DNA of 64,000 bases from an uncultured Algibacter sp. (GTDB lineage: Bacteria > Bacteroidota > Bacteroidia > Flavobacteriales > Flavobacteriaceae), in contig NZ_CANKXG010000007.1 of the NCBI RefSeq assembly GCF_947487575.1, positions 186,001 to 250,000 of the forward strand, in the 5' to 3' direction. Below, in pieces: positions 9,404 through 18,016 of this stretch. Below the pieces are notes generated by a model. That model was not told where the DNA came from. It did no database searches and saw only the letters and a program-made list of their open reading frames with translations. Both the position numbers and the translations under genes were made by a program. Each line of letters opens with the position of its first letter. Within the stretch, counting starts at the first letter, position 1.

Positions 9404-9495
9404 CCCGCGTTAGGGATTGCAGAGGAAAGCCCACAGCCCGACGATAGGAGGTGCGAGGACTTGTAACGTAAAGCCCGACCCTTGTGGTAACGCCC
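9404..9495 (-). repeat. dispersed GCGTTA-ended element, copy B (long-hairpin subtype)
   Basis: Inverted relative to copy A. Read on the minus strand it runs GGGCGTTACC ... GGGTCGGGCTTT ... ACAAGTCCTCGCACCTCC ... GTCGGGCTGTGGGCTTTCC ... CCCTAACGCGGG. Copies F (31071) and G (51143) share this middle. Confidence 0.8.
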
Positions 9496-9631
9496 AAAAT
9501 ATTAAAACCTAAAAACAAATTGGTTTTTATTTACAACCAAAAACTAACATTAAAACGTATGTTATAATAGTTAATGTTAGTTAAGCTAAAATATCATATA
9601 TATTGCGAAAGAAAAAACAGTTCTGTTTTTA

Positions 9632-9639
9632 TATATTTG
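9632..9639 (+). promoter_or_regulatory. -7 promoter element of the PASTA-rluD operon
   Basis: TATATTTG followed by C matches the Bacteroidota -7 consensus and lies 20 bp before the ATG at 9660. I see no good TTG at the expected -33 spacing. Confidence 0.5.
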
Positions 9640-9659
9640 CCTAATTGAAAATTCTATAA

Positions 9660-10217
9660 ATGAGCATCATAAAATTTATAACCAGTAAAACTTTTTTGAA
9701 GCAACTTGCTTTGGCTATTGTGGCTATTGTGGTGTTGTGTTTTATTATGTTGAAATGGTTGAACGTTACCACAAACCACGGCGATTTTGAAACTGTGCCA
9801 GAGCTTACAGGGAAATCTATAAGTGTTGCTGAAATTGAGTTGGAGGATAATAATTTGGTGATGAAAATTCAGGATTCGGCTAATTATAATCCGGATTACC
9901 CAAAGTTTTCGGTTATTGAGCAAGAGCCATTGGCGGGAACAAAAGTTAAGGAAGATAGAAAAATATATATTACGTTAAACCCGTCGGGTTACCGAAAAAT
10001 GAATATTCCTACGGGGTTAATAGACCAAACGTATAGGCAAGTAAAACCCACTTTGGAGGCTTTAGGTTTTAAGGTTGGTAAAATTACTTATGTTGATAAT
10101 ATTGGTAAGGATATGGTGCTAAAGCTTACCCATAAAGGCAAAACGCTTAAAGCGGGCGATAAATTAGCTAAAACTTCGGTTATAGATTTAGTGCTTGGTA
10201 ACGGTAACCGCCCATAA
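9660..10217 (+). CDS. PASTA-domain membrane protein
   Basis: A 185-residue protein with one N-terminal membrane helix (about residues 14-34) and an extracytoplasmic part made of two to three PASTA repeats (VPELTGKSISVAEIELE near 43; IPTGLIDQTYRQVKPTLEALG near 121). PASTA domains of Ser/Thr kinases and penicillin-binding proteins bind peptidoglycan fragments. This protein has no kinase or transpeptidase domain, so it is a stand-alone anchor or sensor. It is divergent from ddl and ends 3 bp before rluD, so it should be co-transcribed with it. Confidence 0.85.
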   Translation: MSIIKFITSKTFLKQLALAIVAIVVLCFIMLKWLNVTTNHGDFETVPELTGKSISVAEIELEDNNLVMKIQDSANYNPDYPKFSVIEQEPLAGTKVKEDRKIYITLNPSGYRKMNIPTGLIDQTYRQVKPTLEALGFKVGKITYVDNIGKDMVLKLTHKGKTLKAGDKLAKTSVIDLVLGNGNRP

Positions 10218-10220
10218 ATT

Positions 10221-11255
10221 ATGGATAGCCACACACCGCAATTACCAGACGAAAACGACCTGTACGAACACCACGCATTTACCGTAGATAAAGGGCAGGC
10301 GCCGTTGCGTATAGACAAATATTTAATGAATTTTGTTGAAAACGCTACCCGAAACAAAATACAAGCCGCCGCAAAAGAGGGCAGTATTTTTGTTAATGAT
10401 GTGGCTGTAAAATCCAACTACAAAGTAAAACCCTTTGATAAAATTAGAGTGTTGTTTTCACATCCGCCATTTGAAAATTTATTGGTAGGCGAGGATATCC
10501 CGATTGATGTGATTTATGAGGACTACGACCTTTTGGTGGTTAATAAAGAAGCCGGTATTGTGGTGCATCCGGGGCACGGAAATTACTCTGGCACACTCAT
10601 AAACGCCCTAATTTACAGGTTCGATAATTTACCAAATAACTCTAGCGAACGCCCAGGATTGGTGCACCGTATAGATAAAGATACTAGCGGACTTTTGGTG
10701 GTTGCCAAAACCGAAGAAGCCATGGCACATCTATCGGCACAATTTGCTAATAAAACTTCCGAACGCGAATATATTGCCCTAGTTTGGGGAAATATAGAGG
10801 AAGAAAACAGCACCATAGAAGGCAACATTGGCAGACACCCAAAAAACCGACTACAAAACACCGTTTTTCTTGATGATGAAGCCGAAAAAGGAAAACCCGC
10901 CGTTACCCATTACACCGTTTTAGAGCGTTTGGGTTACGTTACTTTGGTGTCTTGCAAGCTCGAAACGGGGCGCACACACCAAATTCGCGTGCACATGAAA
11001 CACATTGGGCATACCCTGTTTAACGACGCCCGTTACGGTGGCGAAAAAATACTAAAAGGCACCACATTTACCAAGTACAAGCAGTTTGTAGAAAACTGTT
11101 TTAAAGTATTGCCTAGGCAGGCTTTACATGCCAAAACACTGGGTTTTGAGCATCCTAGAACAGGCAAGTTTATGCAGTTTGATACCGAAATTCCAGACGA
11201 TATGCAGCAATGTATTGAGAAATGGCGTGGTTACGCTAAGCATCAAGAGATGTAA
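10221..11255 (+). CDS. rluD: 23S rRNA pseudouridine synthase RluD-like
   Basis: 344 residues. An S4 RNA-binding domain (about residues 28-80, LRIDKYLMNFV) is followed by the RluA-type catalytic domain with the active Asp in HRIDKDTSGLLVVAK near residue 153 and the GRTHQIRVHM motif near 245. The family converts uridines of 23S rRNA helix 69 (RluD) or other sites (RluC, RluA); flavobacterial proteins in this context are usually called RluD. It follows the PASTA gene with a 3 bp gap. Confidence 0.9.
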   Translation: MDSHTPQLPDENDLYEHHAFTVDKGQAPLRIDKYLMNFVENATRNKIQAAAKEGSIFVNDVAVKSNYKVKPFDKIRVLFSHPPFENLLVGEDIPIDVIYEDYDLLVVNKEAGIVVHPGHGNYSGTLINALIYRFDNLPNNSSERPGLVHRIDKDTSGLLVVAKTEEAMAHLSAQFANKTSEREYIALVWGNIEEENSTIEGNIGRHPKNRLQNTVFLDDEAEKGKPAVTHYTVLERLGYVTLVSCKLETGRTHQIRVHMKHIGHTLFNDARYGGEKILKGTTFTKYKQFVENCFKVLPRQALHAKTLGFEHPRTGKFMQFDTEIPDDMQQCIEKWRGYAKHQEM

Positions 11256-11337
11256 CAGTTTTGTTATACTGTCCCGATAGCTATCAGGATTGTTTCAGTA
11301 TCTCATCAAAAAAGTCTATTTGGAATTTTAATTATTT

Positions 11338-11495
11338 GGGCGTTACCCCGAAAAGGGGTCAGGCTTTCTGCTATATCTTTCTGCGAAGCAGTCCCGAACT
11401 TGTTTCGGGATCTCATTGGTTAATCAGCACCGTTTTTCAAATAAAATTTTAGTCTTTAAGCTCCGCACAAAGGATGCCGCTTCAATCCTTAACGC
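11338..11495 (+). repeat. dispersed GCGTTA-ended element, copy C with nested small repeat
   Basis: Starts GGGCGTTACCCCGAAAAGGG, has GTCAGGCTTTC and GCTATATCTTT, then contains a nested REP-like unit (GTCCCGAACTTGTTTCGGG, 11390-11410) and ends AAAGGATGCCGCTTCAATCC-TTAACGC. A further REP-like stretch lies just before it (about 11268-11308). Together with the attC-like element at 11553 it fills the 440 bp between rluD and the gene at 11696. Confidence 0.8.
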
Positions 11496-11552
11496 AATTA
11501 TCAATTAGCTGATGTTTTTAATTGAAAAATTGTTTTATTTTTTGTGATGTTC

Positions 11553-11685
11553 GTTTAACGTTTATGTATAAGAATAGTTGCGGGTTTGTATGCGAGGATT
11601 TTCCGAAGGAAAATCAGATGCAGGCAAACACGCAATTGCCTTTGATTAAGCACTAAACCGCAATTATTTTTATACGGTGTTGTAG
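11553..11685. other. attC-like folded element, left side of cassette 1
   Basis: Bounded by GTTTAAC (11553) and GTTGTAG (11679). Inside, GTATAAGAATAGTTGCGG near 11566 pairs with CCGCAATTATTTTTATAC near 11658, so the 133 bp can fold into one long imperfect hairpin, as integron attC sites do. The first 36 bp (11546-11581) match 60744-60779 at about 28 of 36 positions. R'' fits the attC consensus RYYYAAC; R' fits GTTRRRY only partly. Confidence 0.5.
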
Positions 11686-11695
11686 CACGTTTTTT

Positions 11696-12046
11696 TTAGT
11701 CAGCATACCATTCAAGAATTTCAGTAAAGAAAATAATAATTGGTATGACTTGACAGATAATCGATATTGTTATTAATTTATAATTTAACTTTTTTCGTGA
11801 TTTATAAATAAATGTTATAATTAGAATTAGCCAAATTAAAAATGAGTATATCCAAATGTTTCCGGTGAAATTAATAATTGGGTGATATATTTCATAGATT
11901 TCCAATTCTTTTGGGTCTGGTTGATTATATCGTGGTAAATGTCCGATGATTTTCGCAGCGTGGAAATAAAAAATCAATATTGAAACTGAGAAAATTAATG
12001 GTAAAGTTGAAAAAAAGTAAATCATTATTTTAATCCATTTTATCAT
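11696..12046 (-). CDS. small membrane protein inside a cassette-like module
   Basis: 116 residues with three membrane helices (about residues 8-30, 65-85, 92-110) and a soluble loop containing YNQPDPKELEIYEIY. I do not recognise the family. It reads on the minus strand and is bracketed by two inverted attC-like elements (11553-11685 and 12114-12168), with no room for other genes. It is very AT-rich. The isolated position and bracketing suggest a mobile accessory gene. Confidence 0.6.
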   Translation of the reverse strand: MIKWIKIMIYFFSTLPLIFSVSILIFYFHAAKIIGHLPRYNQPDPKELEIYEIYHPIINFTGNIWIYSFLIWLILIITFIYKSRKKLNYKLITISIICQVIPIIIFFTEILEWYAD

Positions 12047-12113
12047 CTCTCTATTTTTATATTTTTCGTTTACTTAAACTTTTATTTGTGAGTTTTATTG
12101 TTTCTCAAATGTG

Positions 12114-12168
12114 CTACAACGGTTTTACGGATATGCGTCGTTTTAATGACTTATATCCGACGTTAAAC
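12114..12168. other. attC-like folded element, right side of cassette 1
   Basis: Runs from CTACAAC (12114) to GTTAAAC (12162), about 55 bp, with inner arms CGGATAT and ATATCCG. Read on the minus strand it begins GTTTAAC and ends GTTGTAGCAC, the same two ends as the element at 11553, so the two sites face each other around the gene. It is similar in length to the site at 63136-63192. Confidence 0.45.
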
Positions 12169-12193
12169 GAAGGTAGTTGAAAATTTTTACAAA
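12162..12193. repeat. shared right-boundary sequence of cassette 1
   Basis: GTTAAACGAAGGTAGTTGAA followed by AATTTTTACAAA matches 63186-63217 at 29 of 32 positions, including a 20-base identical stretch. In both places it lies just beyond the upstream end of a minus-strand gene and the attC-like element. The rest of the 12194-12300 gap holds only the yaaA promoter region. Confidence 0.7.
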
Positions 12194-12270
12194 GTCAAGT
12201 ACATCAATTCCATTTATAACCCCATCATAAATAATTCTAATCTTAAATTCTTAAAGTAAATTAGTAATCG

Positions 12271-12278
12271 TAAATTTG
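12271..12278 (+). promoter_or_regulatory. -7 promoter element of yaaA
   Basis: TAAATTTG matches the Bacteroidota -7 consensus and lies 22 bp before the yaaA ATG. No convincing -33 TTG is visible. Confidence 0.45.
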
Positions 12279-12300
12279 AGTTGAAAAAATAGCTTGATTC

Positions 12301-13059
12301 ATGAAACTAGTATTATCACCAGCAAAGTCACTTAATTTTGAAAGTCCATTACCAACAACGCAGTATACCGAACCTGATTTTTTACCACAATCAGAGCGTT
12401 TAAATAAACTGCTTAAAACAAAATCAGCAAAAGGGCTATCAAAACTCATGAGTATTTCTGATGCTTTGGGGCAGTTAAACCATCAGCGTAATCAAGATTG
12501 GGAAATACCCTTTACTCCAGAAAATGCACGACCTGCGGTATATGCTTTTAATGGCGATGTGTATAGAGGTTTAGATGCATATACAATTCCAGAAAATAAA
12601 CTGGAAACACTTCAAAATACAGTGCGTATCCTCTCAGGGTTATATGGTGTTTTAAGACCTACTGATTTAATGCAACCTTACCGTTTAGAAATGGGAACCA
12701 AATTAAAAGTTGGCACTAAAAAGAATCTTTACGAATTCTGGAAAAAAGACATCACAAAAGCCTTAAACGAAGAACTTGAAGACGATGAGTTGTTTTTAAA
12801 CTTAGCCAGTAACGAGTATTTTAAGGCAGTTGATACCAAAGCTTTAAAAGTGCCAGTAGTAACCGCCAATTTTAAAGATTTTAAAAACGGTAAGTATAAA
12901 GTAATTTCGTTTTTTGCTAAAGAAGCTCGTGGTACTATGGCAAGATATATTGTTGATACCAATGCGAAAACCTTAGACGATTTAAAAGGGTTTAATTATA
13001 TGGATTACGGTTTTAGCGAAGAGCTATCTAAAGACAACGATTTAGTTTTTATTCGATAG
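12301..13059 (+). CDS. yaaA: peroxide stress protein YaaA
   Basis: 252 residues, full length for the YaaA/DUF328 family. Recognised by the N-terminal [18 protein letters not shown], the internal [11 protein letters not shown] and [24 protein letters not shown] regions, and [16 protein letters not shown] near the C-terminus. In E. coli YaaA lowers free intracellular iron during hydrogen peroxide stress and has a DNA-binding fold. It is monocistronic; a palindromic repeat pair separates it from the next gene. Confidence 0.95.
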   Translation: MKLVLSPAKSLNFESPLPTTQYTEPDFLPQSERLNKLLKTKSAKGLSKLMSISDALGQLNHQRNQDWEIPFTPENARPAVYAFNGDVYRGLDAYTIPENKLETLQNTVRILSGLYGVLRPTDLMQPYRLEMGTKLKVGTKKNLYEFWKKDITKALNEELEDDELFLNLASNEYFKAVDTKALKVPVVTANFKDFKNGKYKVISFFAKEARGTMARYIVDTNAKTLDDLKGFNYMDYGFSEELSKDNDLVFIR

Positions 13060-13064
13060 ATTTG

Positions 13065-13134
13065 TTATTCCTGCGAAGGTAGGAATTCATAAATACTAAA
13101 ACTAAATAAGATTCCTGCCTTCGCAGGAATGGCA
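13065..13134. repeat. inverted pair of small palindromic repeats
   Basis: TTATTCCTGCGAAGGTAGG and ATTCCTGCCTTCGCAGGAAT face each other across about 23 bp and end three bases before the ATG at 13137. Same family as 8214-8288. Folding in the mRNA would cover the start region of the downstream gene. Confidence 0.8.
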
Positions 13135-13136
13135 GT

Positions 13137-13814
13137 ATGTTTATTCATAAACACCCATATAAACCATTCATTCAAAACGATACAACAAAACTAATTGTAG
13201 GTACATTACCGCCACCACGATTTTCAACAGGTGAACTTTTAGAAAGGGATGTTGATTTTTGCTACGGTAGTTATTATAATTCCCTTTGGTTATTTATAGA
13301 TAAAATTCATAATCTGAATTTGCGATACGACAATTCAAATGAAGCTATTGAAGAACGAAAAACATTTCTTATTAAAAATAAAATAGGTGTTTGCGATATC
13401 GTTGAAAGTGCTGAGCGTGATAAAATAGATGCATCAGATTTAGGAATGAAAAACATAAAACTTCGTGATGTTATTAGTTATTTAAAAAAATTTCCAAATA
13501 TCAACACTTTGCTTTTTACAGGTGGAAATAGTAAAAACGGACCAGAGTATTTTTTTAGAAAGCATTTAAAAGATTATAGTTTAAAATTAGAGTTAGTAAA
13601 TAGTGAAGTGCCTCGAATACACCAATTCACGATATGTCACACTGAGCGCAGTCAAAGTGTCTCGAGAACTATAAAAACCGTTTCGCTAACCTCAGGTTCA
13701 GGAGCAGCCAATATTTCAATAAGCAGAATACCACTTTACAAACAACTAAAAGCTAAAAACCCAAAATTCAATACCTTCGATTTTCGAGTGATGCAGTATC
13801 GGGAATTTTTTTGA
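13137..13814 (+). CDS. uracil-DNA glycosylase-family protein with repeat-derived insertion
   Basis: 225 residues. The LIVGTLPPPRF motif near residue 20, YGSYYNSLW near 43 and the late LLFTGGNSKNG segment fit the uracil-DNA glycosylase superfamily, probably a DNA repair or mismatch base-removing enzyme; the exact substrate is not clear. Residues about 168-178 (HTERSQSVS) are encoded by a small palindromic repeat (13635-13667) that lies in frame, just before the conserved-looking TIKTVSLTSGSGAAN segment. The start follows directly after another repeat pair. Whether the enzyme tolerates the insertion is unknown. Confidence 0.75.
   Translation: MFIHKHPYKPFIQNDTTKLIVGTLPPPRFSTGELLERDVDFCYGSYYNSLWLFIDKIHNLNLRYDNSNEAIEERKTFLIKNKIGVCDIVESAERDKIDASDLGMKNIKLRDVISYLKKFPNINTLLFTGGNSKNGPEYFFRKHLKDYSLKLELVNSEVPRIHQFTICHTERSQSVSRTIKTVSLTSGSGAANISISRIPLYKQLKAKNPKFNTFDFRVMQYREFF
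13635..13667. repeat. small palindromic repeat inside a coding sequence
   Basis: TGTCACACTGAGCGCAGTCA followed by AAGTGTCTCGAGA. The same GAGCGCAGTC core occurs between genes at 49299 and 51979. It keeps the frame open and codes for HTERSQSVS. Confidence 0.8.
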
Positions 13815-13937
13815 TGCATGAATTGAAATTTTCTCAGAAAATAAGGCGTACATTCGCAGCTTAAATAAAAGGAGGTGGTATTTTAAAAATAGATTGTCAT
13901 CTCAAAATGCCCAATCATGGGATACTAAACAATTTAT

Positions 13938-15209
13938 ATGTCATTTCAATCTTTAGGCTTATCCGAAGCCTTGTTAAAAGCAGTTAGCAAAAAAGGATAT
14001 ACAACCCCAAGTCCCATTCAACAAAAAGCAATTCCTTCAATTTTAGAAGGTAAAGATGTTTTAGCGTCGGCACAAACAGGAACAGGGAAAACCGCAGGTT
14101 TTACATTACCGCTGTTACATATTCTTTCTGAAAACCCAAAAGAAAAATACAGGCCTATTCGGGCGTTAATATTAACCCCAACACGAGAGTTGGCTGCACA
14201 AGTTTATGCTAATGTTAGAGAATATAGTGAGTTTTTAAACTTACGAAGTGCTGTTATTTTTGGAGGTGTTAACCAAAAGCCACAAGTTGCAACCATTCGT
14301 CAAGGTATAGATGTTTTAGTGGCTACCCCAGGACGTTTGTTAGATTTACAAAGTCAAGGTTTATTATCATTAAAACGTGTAGAGATTTTTGTTTTAGATG
14401 AAGCCGATAGAATGTTGGATATGGGTTTTTTGAGAGATATTCAAAAGGTTATTAATTTGATGCCAGATAAACGCCAGAATTTGATGTTTTCAGCAACCTT
14501 TTCAAAAGATATTAAAAAGTTAGCAAACGGGATTTTAAATCATCCAGTTCAAGTTGAAGCAACTCCAGAAAACACAACAGTTGAAGCGATTACTCAAAAA
14601 GTATATCGTGTAGCAAAAGGCAAAAAAACGGGCTTGATTATTAAATTGATTTCTGATGGTAATTGGAAACAAGTTTTAGTGTTTACAAGAACAAAACACG
14701 GCGCTAACAGACTTTGCGAAAAAATGGTAAAGTCTGGAATTACGGCTGCTGCAATTCACGGTAATAAAAGTCAAGGCGCAAGAACAAAAGCATTAGCTGG
14801 TTTTAAAAGTGGAAAATTGAGGATTTTGGTGGCTACTGATATTGCAGCACGCGGATTGGATATTCCCTTATTACCTCATGTAATTAATTTTGAACTGCCT
14901 AATATCTCTGAAGATTACGTACATAGAATAGGTAGAACAGGTAGAGCTGGTGCTAACGGACAAGCCATATCTTTAGTAAGTGCCGATGAAACCTCTTTTT
15001 TAAGGAATATTGAAAAATTGATAAGCGAGAAAATTGAGGTAGAAATAGTTGAAGGTTTTGAGCCAGATCCGAATGCTTCTACAGCACCTATTAAACAAGG
15101 GCAAGGGAGACAAAATAGAAACTCGAGAAATTCTGGGAATTCAAACAGAAACTCAAATAGAAATAGTAATTCAAGACGCCCAAAGCGTAGCAATGATAGG
15201 CGTAATTAA
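13938..15209 (+). CDS. DEAD-box RNA helicase, RhlE-like
   Basis: 423 residues with the complete set of helicase motifs: Q-motif ([11 protein letters not shown]), Walker A AQTGTGKT near residue 48, [12 protein letters not shown] near 155, SAT near 186, TDIAARGLD and [10 protein letters not shown] near 332. The last ~50 residues form a basic Asn/Arg/Ser-rich tail, typical of RNA-binding extensions. Such proteins unwind short RNA duplexes in ribosome assembly or mRNA turnover and help at low temperature. Two small genes follow closely on the same strand. Confidence 0.92.
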   Translation: MSFQSLGLSEALLKAVSKKGYTTPSPIQQKAIPSILEGKDVLASAQTGTGKTAGFTLPLLHILSENPKEKYRPIRALILTPTRELAAQVYANVREYSEFLNLRSAVIFGGVNQKPQVATIRQGIDVLVATPGRLLDLQSQGLLSLKRVEIFVLDEADRMLDMGFLRDIQKVINLMPDKRQNLMFSATFSKDIKKLANGILNHPVQVEATPENTTVEAITQKVYRVAKGKKTGLIIKLISDGNWKQVLVFTRTKHGANRLCEKMVKSGITAAAIHGNKSQGARTKALAGFKSGKLRILVATDIAARGLDIPLLPHVINFELPNISEDYVHRIGRTGRAGANGQAISLVSADETSFLRNIEKLISEKIEVEIVEGFEPDPNASTAPIKQGQGRQNRNSRNSGNSNRNSNRNSNSRRPKRSNDRRN

Positions 15210-15215
15210 GTTTTT

Positions 15216-15431
15216 ATGCAACAGATTTTAAAAGCTAAAATTATTGAAGTTTGTAATAAAAAGATAGCCACAAAAGGAGAAAACGTGGGTATCTCTTTTT
15301 ATGCATTTTTCAAAAACAAAAATGACAATCCAGAATTACTAATGGAAGCTGCTACTTGGTGGATTAAAACTCATAAGTTAGATCATTTTGAAAAGGCAGT
15401 AAAAATTAAAAACTTAGTCGGAAAATTATAA
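15216..15431 (+). CDS. small conserved protein, probably DUF6500 family
   Basis: 71 residues, soluble, no signal peptide. The sequence has a short basic N-terminal helix, then [18 protein letters not shown] and [19 protein letters not shown] associate this pattern with the small flavobacterial family DUF6500 from memory, so the family name is tentative. It starts 6 bp after the helicase stop and its last base is the first base of the next gene, so the three genes are likely one operon. Confidence 0.65.
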   Translation: MQQILKAKIIEVCNKKIATKGENVGISFYAFFKNKNDNPELLMEAATWWIKTHKLDHFEKAVKIKNLVGKL

Positions 15432-15658
15432 TGAAATCTCAACCAAATAATCCACTTCATGGTATAAAATTAGAACAAATTATTAATGATTTAGTGGCGC
15501 ATTATGGATGGGAATATATGGGCTATACGATTAAAATCAGATGTTTTACTGATCATCCTTCTGTTAAATCGAGTTTAAAATTTTTACGACGTACACCTTG
15601 GGCGAGAACTAAAGTAGAAGCTATGTATTTAAAGATGTTAGAAAATAAAAAATGTTAA
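15431..15658 (+). CDS. VF530-family (DUF2132) small DNA-binding-like protein
   Basis: 75 residues. [40 protein letters not shown] and [12 protein letters not shown] are the hallmarks of the VF530 family, whose structure resembles a SAP-like or Rho N-terminal DNA/RNA-binding fold. Function is not established. Its ATG overlaps the stop of the preceding gene by one base, indicating translational coupling. Its stop overlaps the convergent DUF1080 gene by four bases. Confidence 0.88.
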   Translation: MKSQPNNPLHGIKLEQIINDLVAHYGWEYMGYTIKIRCFTDHPSVKSSLKFLRRTPWARTKVEAMYLKMLENKKC

Positions 15659-16458
15659 TCCAAAACTTTAATTTTTAAGTCTTTGAAGTTTATACCCTGA
15701 CCTTCGGCTTGAAGCCCAATATAGCCTTCTTTAAGAAGCTTTCCATCAATTTTAATAGCACTATCAAAATCTCGAATTAAAATATCGCCACCAATTTGTG
15801 GCTTACTATACTCTAGTACTTTATTGCCATTCACAAAATGCTGAACTAAAGAATCTTTATAAACAATAAGTTCGCCATGAACCCATTCATCCCACTTATA
15901 AGTTTTAGATGAGGATCTTACACAATGTGAATCACTTATTTTATTATCAATTACAATATCAGTACCAGGAGAACACATATTACCAGTAGGCCTAGGTTCA
16001 TTTTTATTAGCTTCAGCTAGTATTTGATATTCTACTGAAATGGGCCAATTTTGATTCTTTAAAATCGTTTTAGGATCTTGGGTATGAAACATAATACCAC
16101 TATTTCTATAGGTAAAATGTGGCGCATCCTCCATCCATTGATTGGTAAATTGGTATTTGAATTTTAAATGATACGATGAAAATAGAGCGTTGTAAAATAA
16201 ATGTCCATAGCGTTCATCAAAACTAGTATAATCATCATAATTAACCTGAATAACACCATTGGAAACTCTAAAGGTATTTAGATAGTTTACACCAGTATCT
16301 TCTTTGTAGAATTTGGGAGTCCAACCGTCAAGATTTTCCCCATTAAATAAATTTATCCATTCTTTTTCTATTACAATAGTATCATTTGATACTTTATTTT
16401 TACAATTGAAAATAATGAGAGAAAGACATGCTAGGGTTAAAAATTGTTTTAGTGTCAT
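15655..16458 (-). CDS. DUF1080 / 3-keto-disaccharide hydrolase-like lipoprotein
   Basis: 267 residues. The signal peptide ends in LSLIIFNC, a lipobox. [18 protein letters not shown] is the family opening, and the remainder is an all-beta, concanavalin-like domain ([37 protein letters not shown]). DUF1080 proteins act on polysaccharides; some hydrolyse 3-keto-glycosides. It should be membrane-anchored in the periplasm or on the surface. It is convergent with the VF530 gene and lies 117 bp downstream of trmL on the same strand. Confidence 0.88.
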   Translation of the reverse strand: MTLKQFLTLACLSLIIFNCKNKVSNDTIVIEKEWINLFNGENLDGWTPKFYKEDTGVNYLNTFRVSNGVIQVNYDDYTSFDERYGHLFYNALFSSYHLKFKYQFTNQWMEDAPHFTYRNSGIMFHTQDPKTILKNQNWPISVEYQILAEANKNEPRPTGNMCSPGTDIVIDNKISDSHCVRSSSKTYKWDEWVHGELIVYKDSLVQHFVNGNKVLEYSKPQIGGDILIRDFDSAIKIDGKLLKEGYIGLQAEGQGINFKDLKIKVLD

Positions 16459-16575
16459 GATAATATTTATAAGGATTTTGCATTTTTAACTAAAATTATC
16501 CCAATCCTTTTAGGATGGTTTCATTTTATAAGTTCTTTTAAAAAAAGGTAAAAGTCAAATAATTGATGTCATAAT

Positions 16576-17028
16576 TTAAATAATGTTTTTTAAACCTTCG
16601 TAAACAACTATACTAACAGCATTTGCTAAATTTAAACTTCTAACATGCTCACTGTACAGAGGGATTTTGAAAAGAGAATTTTGATGTTCTTCAATTAAAG
16701 GTTTAGGTAAACCCACGGATTCTTTACCAAAAACTAAAAACATATTATCTTCAAAAGGAATATCCCAATGTTTTTTTGAACCATGACTGGAAAGAAAAGC
16801 CATAGTTTTATCTTTATTAATACTGAAAAACTCATCAATATTGTCGTAATAGGTAACCGATAGATGTTGCCAATAATCTAGACCAGCGCGTTTTAGTCGA
16901 GTGTCATCAATTTCAAAACCAAAAGGCTTTACAAGATGTAAATGCGAACCTGAAGCTAAAGCTAAACGTCCAATATTTCCTGTGTTATTAGGTATTTCGG
17001 GTTCTATTAAAACAATGTTTAAAGGCAT
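16576..17028 (-). CDS. trmL: tRNA (cytidine/uridine-34 2'-O)-methyltransferase
   Basis: 150 residues, normal length for this small SPOUT-class enzyme. Seen: NIVLIEPEIPNNTGNIGRLA at the N-terminus, LDYWQH near 70, FGKESVGLP near 103 and the C-terminal knot RSLNLANAVSIVVYEG. It methylates the wobble base of tRNA-Leu using S-adenosylmethionine. Its ATG overlaps the trpA stop codon by one base (TAATG arrangement), so it is the last gene of the trp operon and probably translationally coupled to trpA. Confidence 0.93.
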   Translation of the reverse strand: MPLNIVLIEPEIPNNTGNIGRLALASGSHLHLVKPFGFEIDDTRLKRAGLDYWQHLSVTYYDNIDEFFSINKDKTMAFLSSHGSKKHWDIPFEDNMFLVFGKESVGLPKPLIEEHQNSLFKIPLYSEHVRSLNLANAVSIVVYEGLKNII

Positions 17029-17792
17029 TAGTTTAATATAGATTTTGTAAAACTATCTATGGTTTTTACCCCATGCTTAGTTACATGCTTTACAAAAGCA
17101 CTACCAATAATAGCACCTTTTGCATATTTTGTAGCCTGTGTAAACGTCTCGTTATTACTAATACCAAAACCAATTACTTGCGGGTTGTTTAAGTTCATTT
17201 TACCAATACGCTCAAAATACGCCGTTTGTTCATCACCAAAACCAGATTTTGCGCCAGTAGTACTCGCACTACTCACCATATAAATAAATCCGTTCGAAAT
17301 AGAATCAATGTAGCGTATACGCGCATCACTAGTTTGTGGCGTAATTAAAAACACGTTAATTAGGCCGTATTTTTCAAAAATAGCTTGGTATTCATTATGG
17401 TACACATCCACCGGCAAATCAGGAATTATCAATCCGTCAATACCTAACTCTTGGCATTTTTTACAAAACGCCTCCACACCATATTGAAACATAGGGTTAA
17501 AATACCCCATAATTATCAACGGAATAGAAACCGTATCACGAATGCTTTCCAGTTGTTTAAAAAGCACCTCGGTAGTCATCCCATTTTTTAAAGCCGCCGT
17601 AGAGCTATCCTGTATAGTTGGGCCATCGGCCAATGGGTCGCTAAACGGCAAACCAATTTCAATCATATCCACACCGTTTTTTTCTAGATCTTGGATTATT
17701 GAAACCGTATCATTAATCTCTGGATAACCAGCAGTGAAATATATCGACAATAATTTTTTGTCTTCGTTAAGTTTACTAACAATTCTATTCAT
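17028..17792 (-). CDS. trpA: tryptophan synthase alpha subunit
   Basis: 254 residues from the ATG at 17792 (MNRIVSKL). It cleaves indole-3-glycerol phosphate and passes indole to TrpB. The catalytic motif MIEIGLPFSDPLADGPTIQD is present, with both the Glu and the Asp. The frame is open upstream to 17828, but those 12 codons come from dispersed repeat copy D, so I do not count them. It follows the trpF/trpB gene after a 224 bp gap filled by repeats. Confidence 0.95.
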   Translation of the reverse strand: MNRIVSKLNEDKKLLSIYFTAGYPEINDTVSIIQDLEKNGVDMIEIGLPFSDPLADGPTIQDSSTAALKNGMTTEVLFKQLESIRDTVSIPLIIMGYFNPMFQYGVEAFCKKCQELGIDGLIIPDLPVDVYHNEYQAIFEKYGLINVFLITPQTSDARIRYIDSISNGFIYMVSSASTTGAKSGFGDEQTAYFERIGKMNLNNPQVIGFGISNNETFTQATKYAKGAIIGSAFVKHVTKHGVKTIDSFTKSILN

Positions 17793-17807
17793 TTTTTTCT
17801 GTTTAAT

Positions 17808-17932
17808 GGCGTTTCCCCTCGCTGGCACCTACAAGGTTAGAAAAAAACCTTGCAGGCTTGCTCACGGTCGGGCTATCCGCTATATCTTTTTTTCATGCTT
17901 CAAAAAAGGATGCCGCTTCTATCCCTAACGCA
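17808..17932 (+). repeat. dispersed GCGTTA-ended element, copy D
   Basis: A diverged copy: GGCGTTTCCCCTCGCTGG at the left, CGGTCGGGCTATCCGCTATA in the middle, AAAAAGGATGCCGCTTCTAT and CCCTAACGC at the right. It lies inside the trp operon between trpB and trpA, so it is part of the transcript. Confidence 0.8.
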
Positions 17933-17973
17933 CCACTGTTATGTGCTTACTCTTGTGTTTTACTCTTGCAGAG

Positions 17974-18008
17974 AGACCTGTCAGGTTTTTAAAACCTAAC
18001 AGGTCTTT
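17974..18008. repeat. near-perfect palindrome between trpB and trpA
   Basis: AGACCTGTCAGGTTTT and AAAACCTAACAGGTCT form a stem of about 16 bp with almost no loop, ending in a T-run on the plus side. It could act as a partial terminator or mRNA stabiliser within the operon, or be another small mobile palindrome. Confidence 0.7.
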
Positions 18009-18016
18009 TCCCCAAT

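Noticed and set aside
9324-9518. 64-residue minus-strand open frame
   Set aside because: It lies wholly in element copy B and adjacent repeat; the same frame appears in other copies of the element and has no protein-like features.
11261-11452. 63-residue open frame after rluD
   Set aside because: Made of REP-like units and element copy C; not a gene.
17793-17828. N-terminal extension of trpA (MPARGNAIKQKK)
   Set aside because: Encoded by the dispersed element; the family start is the ATG at 17792.
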